This document shows positions 1 through 9,400 of a stretch of 64,000 nucleotides of DNA, piece by piece. The stretch's first letter is position 1. Every line of letters starts with the position of its first letter. Position numbers and translations under genes: made by a program. Location of the stretch: NCBI GenBank assembly GCA_022825135.1, contig JAJDYN010000014.1:1-64000 (forward strand). The letters are read 5' to 3'. This DNA is from Gemmatimonadota bacterium (lineage in GTDB: Bacteria > Gemmatimonadota > Gemmatimonadetes > Longimicrobiales > Gaopeijiaceae). The notes under the pieces are model-generated. The model made no database searches. It was not told the origin of the DNA and saw only the letters and a program-made list of their open reading frames with translations.

Positions 1-297
1 TGCGGACGCGCCGGTGGCCGCGCGGACGGCGGCGAGGAAGGGCGGGCGGGCCGCGGCGGCGTGTGGCGGTCCGGAGAGGCCGGTGTTCCCGGGCGCGCGG
101 GTCGAGGCGGGTCCGGCCGGCCCAAGGGCGGAGAGACGGGACGGGCGGGAGGCGGGGTCCCGGGTCGTGCCGGCGAGGGTGAGGGCGGTTCCGAGGACGG
201 TCGGCGGCCCGGTCCGGTGCCACCGGGGCCGTCCGGTGGCGACGGCCGCTTCACGCGCTGCCGGTCGACGGCGGGCTCGACAGGGAGAGCGCCTTGA
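1..297 (+). other. Gly/Arg-rich open frame at left edge, unresolved
   Basis: No recognisable gene lies in bases 1-250. Frame 1 of the plus strand is open from the first base to a TGA at 295-297 and would encode a low-complexity Gly/Arg-rich peptide with Pro and Glu. Such RGG-like tails are common at the C-termini of RNA helicases and RNA-binding proteins, so this could be the end of a gene that starts outside the window. It would overlap the last codons of the HNH gene on the other strand. The stretch has a strong G-over-C excess on the plus strand, unlike its neighbours. Compositional bias alone could keep the frame open. Confidence 0.2.
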
Positions 298-826
298 GGA
301 CTTCCTCTCCGTAGAACATGCGCACGTACTTGGCCTGGACCGGAGTGACGCTGCGCACCGCCCACACCAGATGGACGTGGTTGGGCTCGGCGGGGATGGA
401 GAGCAGCCGCATGCCGGCTTCCGAGGGCGTGTTGTTGCCCTTCCGGTTGTTACAGGGCGAGCACGCCGAAACGACGTTGGCCCACTGATTGCTCCCGCCC
501 CGGGAGATCGGCAGGACATGGTCGCGGGTCAGGAACTCGCGTGTCCGCAGCTGATCGCGGTGGCGGCCGCAGTACTGGCAGCAGTAGTCGTCGCGCGCGA
601 ACAGGAAGGTGTTGGTGACCTGCCGGCGAAAGCGCCGCGGCACGTGCACGAAGCGTACGAGGCGGATGACCGCGGGGAACGGGATGTTGCGGTGCTCGGA
701 GCGGAATGCGCGCGCCTCCTCCGCCTCGAGAATCTCCGCCTTCGAGTCCAGAACCAGGCGCACCGCGCGCCGCGCGGGAACGATGGTGAGTGGCTCGTAG
801 GAGGCGTTCAGCGCGAGGCAGCTCAT
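251..826 (-). CDS. HNH endonuclease family protein
   Basis: This 191-residue protein belongs to the HNH nuclease group. Its core has a first Cys-x2-Cys pair (CCQYCGRH), then TRDHVLPISRGG containing the catalytic Asp-His, a central Asn (QWANVV), and a second zinc pair (CSPCNN). The N-terminal part (LALNASYEPL) matches the standalone HNH proteins found across Actinobacteria, Gemmatimonadota and cyanobacteria, whose substrate is generally unknown. The frame is open for 68 codons upstream, but that stretch is Pro/Arg-rich and non-conserved, so the ATG giving MSCLALNASY is chosen. The gene follows priA on the same strand after 220 bases. Confidence 0.85.
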   Translation of the reverse strand: MSCLALNASYEPLTIVPARRAVRLVLDSKAEILEAEEARAFRSEHRNIPFPAVIRLVRFVHVPRRFRRQVTNTFLFARDDYCCQYCGRHRDQLRTREFLTRDHVLPISRGGSNQWANVVSACSPCNNRKGNNTPSEAGMRLLSIPAEPNHVHLVWAVRSVTPVQAKYVRMFYGEEVLKALSLSSPPSTGSA

Positions 827-960
827 CGCGAATCCGGGTTGCGGGACCTTCCCTGACTGCCGCCGACCCGGCTCCGGCGCTTCCCGGGACCCGGCCGGCT
901 GCCTGACTGCGTGGGCGGCCGTTGACGGCCCATCCCCACGGCCAGACTGATCAGCGCCGC

Positions 961-990
961 AAACTACCGGGGATCGGGAGGTGGAAGCAA
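961..990 (-). promoter_or_regulatory. Possible sigma70-like promoter for the HNH gene
   Basis: On the minus strand TTGCTT (985-990) and TAGTTT (961-966) are separated by 18 bases in the 220-base gap upstream of the HNH gene, leaving a leader of about 130 bases. The -10 match is weak. Nothing else of note was seen in 827-1046 apart from short GC-rich palindromes. Confidence 0.25.
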
Positions 991-1046
991 CTGCGGCATC
1001 AGCCGCCGGGCCCGCTTGCCCGCTGAGCATCGGCGCGGCGCTTCCG

Positions 1047-3323
1047 CTACAGCAGCGCCATCGGGTCGCGGTCGATCAGAACCCGCGCGTCGGAGGGGGG
1101 ACGGAAGCTCGTCGAAAAAGCTCGGGTGAGTGTTCCCAGGGCGCGCGCGGACGGGCTGCGCAGGAGGAAGTGCCAGCGCCACCGGCTCTGCAGGCGCTCG
1201 ATGGGCGCGGGAGCCGGGCCCGTGAGTTCAACCCGGGTGCCGCGCAGCCGGCGCTCCACCCAGGCGGCCGCCTCCTCGGCCGCGGTCGCAGCGGTGCCAG
1301 GATCGGGGCTGGTCACGATCACGTTGACCAGGCGCGCGTGCGGCGGGTAGCCGGGTCCCGCCCGCTCGGTCAGTTCGCGCTCGGCGAAAGCCTCGTAGTC
1401 GTGCTCGCGCGCCGTCCGGATGGCGTAGTGGGCGGGCATGCGGGTCTGGATCACGACATCGCCGCCCAGGGTGCCCCGCCCCGCCCGGCCCGCAACCTGA
1501 CTCAACAGCTGGAAAGTGCGCTCGCTGGCGCGGAAGTCCGGCAGGTGCAGGCCGACATCGGCATCCACTACTCCGACCAGCGTGACACGCGGGTAGTCGA
1601 GGCCCTTGGCGATCATCTGCGTCCCGAGCAGGATGTCGACCTCGCCGCGGCCCACGCGTCCCAGGATCTCGCTGTGCGCCCACTTGCGCGCGGTCGTGTC
1701 CACGTCCATGCGCGCGACGCGGGCACCCGGGAAGGACTCGGTGACGACGCGCTCCACCTGCTCGGTGCCGAGGCCCCGCCGTGAGAGCGCGCGGGATGCG
1801 CAGCGGCGGCAGCTGTCGGGCACGGGCTCCTCGTAGCGGCAGTGATGGCAGAGCAGCCGCCCGGTGGCGCGGTGGAAGGTGAGCGACACCGAGCACGCCG
1901 CGCATACCGGCACCTCCCCGCATTCCCGGCACTGGAAGAAGGTCGAGTAGCCGCGGCGGTTGAGCAGCAGAATCGACTGCTCGCCGCGTTCCAGCCGGAG
2001 GCGGATGGCATCGGTCAGTTCGGGCGAGAGCACGGTGCGGCCGGTGGTCGAGGGGCGTGCCGGCCGGCCGCCGTTGCCGGGGGGTGCGGGGGCTGCGGAA
2101 GAGGGTTCGCGAAGATCCACGACGCGCACGGGAGGCAGCGAACCCCCGGTGGCGCGCTCGGGAAGCCGCAGCAGCTCGAACTTGCCGCCGATCTGGTTCG
2201 ACCAGCTCTCGAGCGACGGGGTCGCGCTGCCCAGAAGACACACGGCACCCTCCTGGCGGGCACGCATGATGGCCACGTCGCGGGCATGATACCTGGGGGC
2301 GTCGGACTGCTTGTAGCTGCCTTCGTGCTCCTCGTCCACGATGATGGCGCCCAGGTCGGGGAGGGGCGCGAAGATGGCCGAGCGGGCGCCGATGGCGATG
2401 CGCCGGACCCCCGCACGCAGCTGTCGCCAGGCGTCGTAGCGCTCCCCGTCGGAGAGGCCCGAATGCAGCACCGCGACGCGGTCGCCGAAATGCGCGCGGA
2501 AGCGGGTCACGGTCTGGGGCGTAAGCGAGATCTCCGGTACGAGCACGATGGCCGACCGGGCGCGTGCGTCCACGACCTGCTTCAGGAGCTCGATGTAGAC
2601 GAGAGTCTTGCCGGACGCAGTGACGCCGTGGAGCAGGACGGGCCGCGGCGCCGGGGCATCCAGCGCGGACACGAGCCGCTTCAGCGCGGCGGCCTGGGCG
2701 GGATTGGGCGTCAGGTCGGGAGGCGGCTCCGGACCGGCGGAAGCGAACGGGTCGCGCACAACCTCCTGGTCGCGGACCTCAACGACACCCTTCCTTTCCA
2801 GGGCCTTGACCACGCCCCGGCCGATGCCCTGGTCGAGAAGCGAGGCAAGAGCCATCGATCCGGCCGCGCGCTCCAGAAACTCGTAGGCGGCCTTCTGGCG
2901 CGGGGCGCGTGCGAAAACATCGTCCCGCCCGGCGAGCGACTCCAGCCAGCGCGCGATGTGCACGACCTTCCGGGTTCGCGCCATCGTCCCCGGCCCGCGC
3001 CCCGTCCCACTGAGCGCAGACGGTAGCGCCGCGCGCAGGACGAGTCCCAGCGGAGCGATGTAGTAGGCGGCCATCCAGCGGGCGAGTTCCAGAAGCCCCG
3101 GCGGCAGCGACGGCTCCTCCTCAAGCATCTTCGAGATGCGTCGCAGGCGGAGCTTCCCGGATCCCGGGCGTCCCGGGCCGACCACCCATCCGACCCGCTT
3201 CGCCCTGTGGAAGGGCACGAGCACGCGGGTGCCCGGCGCCGGCCGCGGCGCGTCCGGATCCAGAGCATAGGTGAAGGTCTGGTCGACGGGAAGCGGAAGC
3301 GCGACCTCGACGCGGGACGGCAC
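1047..3323 (-). CDS. priA: Primosomal protein N' (replication restart helicase PriA)
   Basis: PriA recognises stalled forks and D-loops and reloads the replicative helicase. The protein has 758 residues, within the family's usual size. The N-terminal DNA-binding part is followed by a helicase core with Walker A GVTASGKT at 233-240 and DEEH at 330-333. Eight cysteines (465, 468, 474, 477, 492, 495, 505, 508) form the two zinc sites that are diagnostic of PriA, and the second RecA lobe includes the AGRAGRG motif. The start is GTG with no strong Shine-Dalgarno sequence, so a slightly different start is possible. The M24 peptidase gene lies 51 bases upstream on the same strand. Confidence 0.97.
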   Translation of the reverse strand: MPSRVEVALPLPVDQTFTYALDPDAPRPAPGTRVLVPFHRAKRVGWVVGPGRPGSGKLRLRRISKMLEEEPSLPPGLLELARWMAAYYIAPLGLVLRAALPSALSGTGRGPGTMARTRKVVHIARWLESLAGRDDVFARAPRQKAAYEFLERAAGSMALASLLDQGIGRGVVKALERKGVVEVRDQEVVRDPFASAGPEPPPDLTPNPAQAAALKRLVSALDAPAPRPVLLHGVTASGKTLVYIELLKQVVDARARSAIVLVPEISLTPQTVTRFRAHFGDRVAVLHSGLSDGERYDAWRQLRAGVRRIAIGARSAIFAPLPDLGAIIVDEEHEGSYKQSDAPRYHARDVAIMRARQEGAVCLLGSATPSLESWSNQIGGKFELLRLPERATGGSLPPVRVVDLREPSSAAPAPPGNGGRPARPSTTGRTVLSPELTDAIRLRLERGEQSILLLNRRGYSTFFQCRECGEVPVCAACSVSLTFHRATGRLLCHHCRYEEPVPDSCRRCASRALSRRGLGTEQVERVVTESFPGARVARMDVDTTARKWAHSEILGRVGRGEVDILLGTQMIAKGLDYPRVTLVGVVDADVGLHLPDFRASERTFQLLSQVAGRAGRGTLGGDVVIQTRMPAHYAIRTAREHDYEAFAERELTERAGPGYPPHARLVNVIVTSPDPGTAATAAEEAAAWVERRLRGTRVELTGPAPAPIERLQSRWRWHFLLRSPSARALGTLTRAFSTSFRPPSDARVLIDRDPMALL

Positions 3324-3374
3324 TACGGGCGGCAGGCGGAGCCGCGAGGGGTCGTCAGCGGCGCTCGCGCGGAC

Positions 3375-4577
3375 TCATCCACGGGCCGCCAGCAGGAGGA
3401 AGACCTCCTCCTGGGGATCGGGTGTGGTCACCTCGGGTCCGTCCTCGCCGAGATGGACGTCCACTTCGCTGCGCACGCCGATGTCGTCGGGGATGTAGAT
3501 GCCCGGCTCTATGGAGAAGCCGACGCCGGGGAGGAGAAGGCGTGTGTCGCGCGTCTCCAGGTTGTCGATGTTGGGGCCGCTGCCGTGAAGATCGACGTCG
3601 ATGGAGTGACCGGTCCGGTGCACGAAATGGCGTCCGTAGCCGCGTTTGCGGATGAGCTGTCGGCAGACGTCGTCCACCTCGTAGCCGCACACCTCGTCAC
3701 CCGCGGCCGTGCGCTCGCGCAGGAACTCGACCGCGGCGTCGCGGGCATCGCGCACCGCCTCCCAGATCCTGCGCGTGCGGCGGGGAAGCCGGGCGCCCAG
3801 ATAGCCCATCCAGGTCTGGTCGGCGGGGATGTCTTCGGCGGCGGGCTTGCCCCACAGGTCGATGAGCAGGAGATCGCCGCGCCGGATCGGCTCGCCCTGG
3901 CCCACGGGAGCGTAGTGCGGGTCGGCGGCGCGCGGACCGATGGCGACGATGCAGTCGACTTCCTCGGCGAGGCCGCCGGCCTCGAGGCGGGCACGGATCC
4001 AGTCCGAGAGGGCGCCCTCTGTGGTGGGCTCCCCGGCCTCCACGGCGGCGGCGGCCCGCTCGAAGGCCTCGCGCGCGACGCGGGCCGTCACGGCGGCGGA
4101 GCGGCGGTGGGTGGCCAGTTGCGCGGCCGTCCACCGCGAGTGAAAGAGCGACACCAGGTCGCCCGAACTCACCGGATCCACCCCCACGGCCCGAAGCAGC
4201 TCCATCATCCCCCCGGGAACCCGGTCCAGGTACGGGATGGCCGAGCCCGGCGAGGTCTCGATCGCGAGGCGCGGGCGGCCGCGCACCAGATCGGCGAGCG
4301 CCGACTCCATCTCGCGCCACGAGGAATAGACGCGCTTGCGCCAGGGCCAGTGCCGCCACGACGAGCCCTCGATGGCGTGGATCAGCGCCACCGGATCGCC
4401 GCGGTCGGGGACGAGCGTGAAGGAGCGGCGCGTGTTCCAGCCAAGGCCGACCATGGAGGCCGCGATGGGGTTCTGGCCGTGGAACTCGAAGAGCAGCCAG
4501 CCGTGCAGCCTCATGTCGGCGAGCGCCGCCTGCACCTGTTCGACGCCCTCGCGGGTCAGAAGGGGGCTGTCGGCCAA
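3375..4577 (-). CDS. M24 family metallopeptidase (Xaa-Pro aminopeptidase-like)
   Basis: This 400-residue protein has the creatinase/aminopeptidase (pita-bread) fold. The five metal ligands can be placed: Asp240 (IDLWG), Asp253, His324 (HRTGH), Glu357 (SIEPG) and Glu371 (SEVDV). It is probably a cytoplasmic dipeptidase or Xaa-Pro peptidase; the exact substrate cannot be read. The frame stays open upstream to an ATG at 4730. The better start is the TTG at 4577, which has GGGAGGA four bases before it, while a good promoter lies at 4660-4688 inside the would-be extension. The extension is also Arg/Pro-rich and unlike the family. Confidence 0.88.
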   Translation of the reverse strand: MADSPLLTREGVEQVQAALADMRLHGWLLFEFHGQNPIAASMVGLGWNTRRSFTLVPDRGDPVALIHAIEGSSWRHWPWRKRVYSSWREMESALADLVRGRPRLAIETSPGSAIPYLDRVPGGMMELLRAVGVDPVSSGDLVSLFHSRWTAAQLATHRRSAAVTARVAREAFERAAAAVEAGEPTTEGALSDWIRARLEAGGLAEEVDCIVAIGPRAADPHYAPVGQGEPIRRGDLLLIDLWGKPAAEDIPADQTWMGYLGARLPRRTRRIWEAVRDARDAAVEFLRERTAAGDEVCGYEVDDVCRQLIRKRGYGRHFVHRTGHSIDVDLHGSGPNIDNLETRDTRLLLPGVGFSIEPGIYIPDDIGVRSEVDVHLGEDGPEVTTPDPQEEVFLLLAARG

Positions 4578-4659
4578 GGGGTCCTCCCGTCGCGGGGTGA
4601 GCTGCGGCGCGGAAATCTCCCTGCGGGGATGACATCCGGCCTGGTTCTGCGGGCCGCGA

Positions 4660-4688
4660 ATAGTAGGAGCCGCGGGCGGGCGATTCAA
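4660..4688 (-). promoter_or_regulatory. Sigma70-type promoter of the M24 peptidase gene
   Basis: The minus strand reads TTGAAT (4683-4688), 17 bases, then TACTAT (4660-4665). Transcription would start near 4653 and give a leader of about 76 bases before the TTG start at 4577. Confidence 0.65.
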
Positions 4689-4759
4689 TGCCCGAATCCG
4701 GTCGCGGCCACGGCGACTTCCGCGCGACAACCGGGTGGTATCACCAGTGCATCCTGTAT

Positions 4760-4797
4760 GATACTATCGCTGACAGGTCGTTGATACTATCGACCTG
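4760..4797 (-). promoter_or_regulatory. Tandem GATAnTATC palindromes and an inverted repeat, possible operator
   Basis: Two copies of the odd palindrome GATACTATC sit at 4760-4768 and 4783-4791, each within TGATACTATCG, and are spaced 23 bases start to start. The second lies inside a larger inverted repeat, CAGGTCG (4774-4780) with CGACCTG (4791-4797) and a 10-base loop. The array is about 75 bases upstream of the -35 of the M24 peptidase promoter and just downstream of the deacetylase stop. Two-turn spacing of identical palindromes suggests binding of a dimeric regulator, but the inverted repeat could instead end the carB-deacetylase transcript. Confidence 0.35.
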
Positions 4798-4824
4798 ACG
4801 CGGCCCGGTTCGGATCGGGGCCCG

Positions 4825-5805
4825 CTACCGCGGCGCCTCCAATCCGGCCAGGCCCTGGATGACCGCGACCGCACCGTCGCCGGTCCGCGCCGGATCATAT
4901 CCTCCCTCGAGCAGCGCCACGACCCGGCCGGCGGCGTGTGCGGCCGCAAGGTCCATGACCCGCCGCGTCATGCGGTGGAAGTCCTCCGGCTCGAGCAGCA
5001 TCCCGCCGAGCGGATCGCCCGCCATGGCGTCGAACCCGGACGAGATCAGGACGAAATCGGGCTCAAAGCCGGCCACGACCTTCGCCAGAGCCTCGTCGAA
5101 CACCTCGTGCCAGGTCGTCCGGGGGGTGGCCGCGGCGAGCGGCAGGTTGAGCGTGGCGCCGACGCCGGCGCCGCTGCCCCGTTCATGGAAGGCGCCCGTG
5201 CCCGGGTAGTGGGGCGACTGGTGGAGGGACAGGTAGAAGACGGTCCCGTCCTCGTAGAAGATGTCCTGGGTGCCGTTCCCGTGGTGGACGTCCCAGTCGA
5301 CGATCAGGACCCGCTCGGCGAGGTCCCGGGCCTGCAGGTGGCGCGCCGCGACGGCCACGTGGTTGAACAGGCAGAAGCCCATGGCGCGGTCGGCGGTGGC
5401 GTGATGGCCGGGCGGTCGGCTGGCCACGAAGGCGCCACGGGCCGTGCCCGAGGCGACCGCCTCGGCCGCCGTGATCGCCGCACCCGCGCTCCCGGTCGCC
5501 GCACCCCACGAGGCGGGCGAAACCACCGTGTCGGGGTCCAGCCGCACCAGCCCCTCCTCGCGCGAGCGCGCCACCGCCCGGCGGACGCGTTCCACGTGGT
5601 CGGCGGTGTGCACCCGGAGCAGTTCCTCCTCGGTGGCCGGGCGCGCGTCGCGCTGTTCCACCCGGTCGTGGAGGGTGAGCAGGTTGCGGCCCACCGTGGA
5701 TGCCAGGGCGCGCAGGCGGCCCTGATGCTCGGGGTGGCCCCACCCCGTGTCGTGCAGGGGGGCGTCGGGGTGGAGGTAGAAGGCGGTGGGCGGACCGTCC
5801 GCCAT
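4825..5805 (-). CDS. Histone deacetylase superfamily amidohydrolase
   Basis: This 326-residue enzyme has the arginase/deacetylase fold. The family removes acetyl groups from acetyl-lysine, acetylpolyamines or similar amides using Zn2+. The zinc ligands are visible as Asp172 and His174 in WDVHHGN and Asp259 in SSGFDAM. The catalytic His pair is RPPGHH (134-135) and the transition-state Tyr is in LLEGGYDP (303). The chosen ATG shares its A with the carB stop (TGATG), so translation is coupled to carB. The open frame continues upstream over carB, but that part is Arg-rich and implausible. Bacterial members include acetoin-utilisation AcuC and polyamine deacetylases; which one this is cannot be decided here. 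Confidence 0.92.
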   Translation of the reverse strand: MADGPPTAFYLHPDAPLHDTGWGHPEHQGRLRALASTVGRNLLTLHDRVEQRDARPATEEELLRVHTADHVERVRRAVARSREEGLVRLDPDTVVSPASWGAATGSAGAAITAAEAVASGTARGAFVASRPPGHHATADRAMGFCLFNHVAVAARHLQARDLAERVLIVDWDVHHGNGTQDIFYEDGTVFYLSLHQSPHYPGTGAFHERGSGAGVGATLNLPLAAATPRTTWHEVFDEALAKVVAGFEPDFVLISSGFDAMAGDPLGGMLLEPEDFHRMTRRVMDLAAAHAAGRVVALLEGGYDPARTGDGAVAVIQGLAGLEAPR

Positions 5806-8800
5806 CAGCCGGGCGCGTCCTGGCCGGCCGCGACCAGATCGGCGGGCGCGGCGGGCGGCAGCGCTGCGCCGTTCCCGTTGCCGGATGGCGCCAGGCGGTC
5901 CTGCAGGCTCCTCACCTCCGGCGCCCGCGACCGCAGCGCGATCACCGCGTCGCACGCCGCCGTCATCGCCGACATGGTGGTGAGATACGGAACGCCGTTG
6001 GTGATGGCGGCCCGCCGCATCCTGAAGTCGTCGTACTGCGACTTCTTGCCCAAAGGGGTGTTCACCAGCAGCTGGGCCCTGCCGCTCACGATCATGTCCA
6101 CGATGTCGGGGCGGCCCTCGTTCACCTTGAAGACGCGCTCGGCGGGGACGCCCAGCCGGTTCAGATACGCACAGGTGCCCGCGGTCGCCAGGATGCGGAA
6201 TCCCAGGTCGTGGAAGCGGCGCGCAAGCGGGGTCACGGTCGGCTTGTCGGAGTCGTTGACGGTGATGATCACCGTGCCCCCGCCCTGGGGCAGGTGATTC
6301 CCGGCGGACGTCTGTGCCTTGGCGAAGGCCATCCCGAAGGAGTCGTCGAAGCCCATCACCTCCCCGGTCGAGCGCATCTCCGGTCCGAGCAGGACATCGA
6401 CGTCAAAGCGGTTGAAGGGGAAGACCGCCTCCTTCACCGCGACTCCGGGCACGGAGGGCTCGCCGGGCACGTTCAGGTCGGCGAGCCGCTCGCCCGCCAT
6501 CACTCGCGCGGCCAGGCGCGCCAGCGGGACCCCCGTGGCCTTCCCCACGAACGGCACGGTGCGCGAGGCGCGCGGGTTCACCTCCAGCACGTAGACCCGT
6601 CCGTCTCGGATGGCGTACTGCACGTTCATGACCCCGATCACGCCCAGTTCGAGCGCGAAGCGGCGGGTGAGCTCGCGCATTTCCTCGAGCTCGGCCCCCG
6701 TCAGCAGGTAGGGGGGCAGAACGCAGGCGGAATCTCCGGAGTGGATGCCCGCCTCCTCGATGTGCTGCATGATGCCGCCGATCACGACGTCGACGCCGTC
6801 GGAAAGCGCGTCCACATCCGCCTCGAAAGCGTCCTCCAGGAAGCGGTCGATCAGGACCGGATGCTCCGGCGCCGCCTCCATCGCCCGCACGAAGTAGCTG
6901 CGCAGCGAGGCCTCGTCGTACACGATGTGCATCGCCCGCCCGCCAAGGACGTAGCTCGGCCGCACCAGCACCGGGTAGCCGACCCGGCGCCCGACCTCCA
7001 CCGCCTCCTCGACGCTGGTGGCGACCCCGTTGGGAGGCACGGCCGCGCCGATCCGCCTGCACAGGCGCTCGAAGCGCTCGCGGTCCTCGGCCCGGTCGAT
7101 GGCGTCGACCGGCGTACCCAGGATGGGGGCGCCCGCCTCGGAGAGTCCCTGCGCCAGCGAGAGCGGAGTCTGGCCGCCCAGCTGCACCACCACGCCGACC
7201 GGCTTCTCGCGCTCGACGATCTCCAGCACGTCCTCCAGCGTCAGCGGCTCGAAGTAGAGCTTGTCGGAAACATCGAAGTCGGTGGAGACGGTTTCCGGGT
7301 TGGAGTTGACCATGATGGTCTCGTAGCCGGCCTCGCGCAGGGCGAGCACCGCCTGGACGCAGCAGTAGTCGAACTCGATCCCCTGGCCGATGCGGTTAGG
7401 GCCGCTCCCGAGGATGAGGATCTTGTCGCGATCCGTCGGGTCGGACTCGTCCTCGTCCTCGTACGACGAGTAGTAGTAGGGCGTCGCGGCCGGAAACTCG
7501 CCCGCGCAGGTGTCCACCACGTTGTAGGTCGGCCGGATGCCCAGGGCGTGCCGGCGCGCGCGCACCTCCGCCTCCGTCTCGCCGCGAAGGACGGCCAGCT
7601 GCCGGTCCGAGAAGCCGTCCCGCTTCATCGCTCGCAGATGGGCCGCGGTCACCTTCGGGACGCTCGCGTATTCCTGTTCGTCTTCGAGAACCTGCATCAG
7701 CTGGTCGAGGAACCAGGGGTCGATGCCGGTGGCGCGATGGACATCGCCGAGGGTCAGGGGCAGTTCGGCTCCGGCCCCTGCTCCACCCCGCAGCACCGCC
7801 TCCAGCGCACGCCTCAGCTGGAACGGACGCTCCGCCGTGGGGATGCGCAGCGCCGCCAGCAGGCGCGCGCGTTCGTCGCTCTTCAGCCCGTCGTCGGCCA
7901 GCGACTCGCCGACGGTCCATCCGGCGCGCCCGACTTCAAGGCCCCGCAGCCCCTTCTGCCACGACGCCCGAAAGGTGCGCCCGATGGCCATGGTCTCGCC
8001 CACGGCCTGCATCTGCACCCCGAGAACGCCGTCCGTCTCCGGGAACTTCTCGAAGGCGAAGCGGGGAAACTTGGTCACCACGTAGTCGAGCACCGGTTCG
8101 AAGGAGGCAGGCGTCGTGCGGGTGATGTCGTTGGGAAGCTCCGAGAGCAGGAAGCCCACCGCGAGCTTGGCGCCCACGCGCGCGATGGGAAAACCGGTGG
8201 CCTTGGAGGCGAGCGCGGAGGAGCGCGAGACCCGCGGATTCATCTCCACCACGAGCAGTTCGCCATCCTCCGGATTCACCGCGAACTGAATGTTGCAGCC
8301 CCCGGCCTCCACGCCGATTTCGCGGATGACGGCGATGGCCGCGTCGCGCATCGTCTGGTATTCGACGTCGGCGAGAGTCTGGGCGGGAGCCACCGTGATC
8401 GAGTCGCCGGTGTGGATGCCCATCGGATCGAAGTTCTCGATCGAGCACACCACGATCACGTTGTCGGACGCATCGCGCACCACCTCCAGCTCGTACTCCT
8501 TCCACCCGATGACGCTGCGGTCGATGAGCACCTGGGTGATGGGCGAGGCGTCCAGTCCCCGTCCCACCAGCTCCTCGAACTCCTCGGCGTTGTAGGCGAT
8601 GCCGCCCCCGGTGCCGCCCAGCGTGAAGCTGGGACGGATGATCGCCGGGTAGCCGGTCTCGGCCACGAGCGTGCGCGCCTGCGCCATGGAGCTCGCGACC
8701 CCGCCCGCGGGCACCTCCAGCCCGATGCGATGCATGGCCAGGGTGAACTCCTCGCGGTCCTCGCACATGGAGATGGAGCGGGCGTTGGCGCCGATCAGCT

Positions 8801-9140
8801 CGACCCCGAAGCGCTCAAGCACGCCCCCCTGCTCCAGCTCCATCGCGATGTTGATCGCGGTCTGGCCGCCCATGGTGGGGAGCAGCGCGTCGGGGCGTTC
8901 GCGCTCGATGACCCGCTCCACCCACTCGGCGGTGAGAGGCTCGATGTAGGTGCGGTCGGCCAGCTCCGGGTCGGTCATGATGGTCGCCGGATTGGAGTTG
9001 ACCAGCACGACCCGGTAGCCCTCTTCCCTCAGCGCGCGGACCGCCTGCGTCCCGGAGTAGTCGAATTCGCAGGCCTGGCCGATGACGATCGGCCCGGATC
9101 CCAGGATGAGGATGTTTTCGAGGTCGGTCCGCTTAGGCAC
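5805..9140 (-). CDS. carB: Carbamoyl-phosphate synthase large subunit
   Basis: CarB makes carbamoyl phosphate from ammonia (delivered by CarA), bicarbonate and two ATP for pyrimidine and arginine synthesis. The 1111 residues contain the expected duplicated ATP-grasp halves: the first opens with [18 protein letters not shown] and the second has [19 protein letters not shown] near residue 570. An oligomerisation segment lies between them and an MGS-like allosteric domain at the C-terminus. The start is a GTG inside the last codons of the MetS-like small gene. No carA is present in the window. The deacetylase gene follows in a TGATG overlap. Confidence 0.97.
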   Translation of the reverse strand: MPKRTDLENILILGSGPIVIGQACEFDYSGTQAVRALREEGYRVVLVNSNPATIMTDPELADRTYIEPLTAEWVERVIERERPDALLPTMGGQTAINIAMELEQGGVLERFGVELIGANARSISMCEDREEFTLAMHRIGLEVPAGGVASSMAQARTLVAETGYPAIIRPSFTLGGTGGGIAYNAEEFEELVGRGLDASPITQVLIDRSVIGWKEYELEVVRDASDNVIVVCSIENFDPMGIHTGDSITVAPAQTLADVEYQTMRDAAIAVIREIGVEAGGCNIQFAVNPEDGELLVVEMNPRVSRSSALASKATGFPIARVGAKLAVGFLLSELPNDITRTTPASFEPVLDYVVTKFPRFAFEKFPETDGVLGVQMQAVGETMAIGRTFRASWQKGLRGLEVGRAGWTVGESLADDGLKSDERARLLAALRIPTAERPFQLRRALEAVLRGGAGAGAELPLTLGDVHRATGIDPWFLDQLMQVLEDEQEYASVPKVTAAHLRAMKRDGFSDRQLAVLRGETEAEVRARRHALGIRPTYNVVDTCAGEFPAATPYYYSSYEDEDESDPTDRDKILILGSGPNRIGQGIEFDYCCVQAVLALREAGYETIMVNSNPETVSTDFDVSDKLYFEPLTLEDVLEIVEREKPVGVVVQLGGQTPLSLAQGLSEAGAPILGTPVDAIDRAEDRERFERLCRRIGAAVPPNGVATSVEEAVEVGRRVGYPVLVRPSYVLGGRAMHIVYDEASLRSYFVRAMEAAPEHPVLIDRFLEDAFEADVDALSDGVDVVIGGIMQHIEEAGIHSGDSACVLPPYLLTGAELEEMRELTRRFALELGVIGVMNVQYAIRDGRVYVLEVNPRASRTVPFVGKATGVPLARLAARVMAGERLADLNVPGEPSVPGVAVKEAVFPFNRFDVDVLLGPEMRSTGEVMGFDDSFGMAFAKAQTSAGNHLPQGGGTVIITVNDSDKPTVTPLARRFHDLGFRILATAGTCAYLNRLGVPAERVFKVNEGRPDIVDMIVSGRAQLLVNTPLGKKSQYDDFRMRRAAITNGVPYLTTMSAMTAACDAVIALRSRAPEVRSLQDRLAPSGNGNGAALPPAAPADLVAAGQDAPG

Positions 9141-9255
9141 GTTCGGCTTCTGACTTCTCCGATTCCGTGCGCACGGCCTTGGAGAGCACCAGGGCGAAGC
9201 CGCCCCAAACGAACGCGCCGATCACGATCATCGTGACCCAGGTAGCCGTCGTCAA
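9133..9255 (-). CDS. MetS-like NSS transporter small subunit (40 aa)
   Basis: This short gene encodes 40 residues: a few polar residues, one membrane helix ([18 protein letters not shown]) and a charged tail. The helix resembles the MetS family, tiny partners of NSS methionine/alanine importers, with its conserved aromatic-Gly-Gly (WGG) in mid-helix. It starts at TTG with GGAG eight bases upstream and overlaps the carB start by eight bases. An NSS transporter gene lies 3.1 kb upstream on the same strand (12384-13841), which fits a pair. Known MetS genes usually adjoin their transporter, so the separation is unusual. A chance ORF is possible, but the membrane pattern and ribosome-binding site argue against it. 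Confidence 0.6.
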   Translation of the reverse strand: MTTATWVTMIVIGAFVWGGFALVLSKAVRTESEKSEAERA

Positions 9256-9400
9256 AGAGTGGGCTCCAGCGAGGGAGTAGGGGTGAGATCGGGTCTCCGT
9301 AAACTGACCGGGCGCCCAGCCGGAAGCAACCCGGCGATCGCGTACTCGGCCGGGGCGCCGACGACGACCGCGGGCCCGGACCGAAACGAGCGGCGAGAGC

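Noticed and set aside
5700..9236. A long open frame on the plus strand opposite carB (over 1100 codons)
   Set aside because: It is the antisense shadow of carB in GC-rich DNA; its translation is low-complexity His/Arg/Gly and no family is recognisable, while carB motifs are perfect on the other strand.
9256..9400. Promoter or riboswitch before the MetS-like gene and carB
   Set aside because: Only a poor TTGCTT pairing with no good -10 was found, and no known pyrimidine-responsive leader structure could be drawn by eye.
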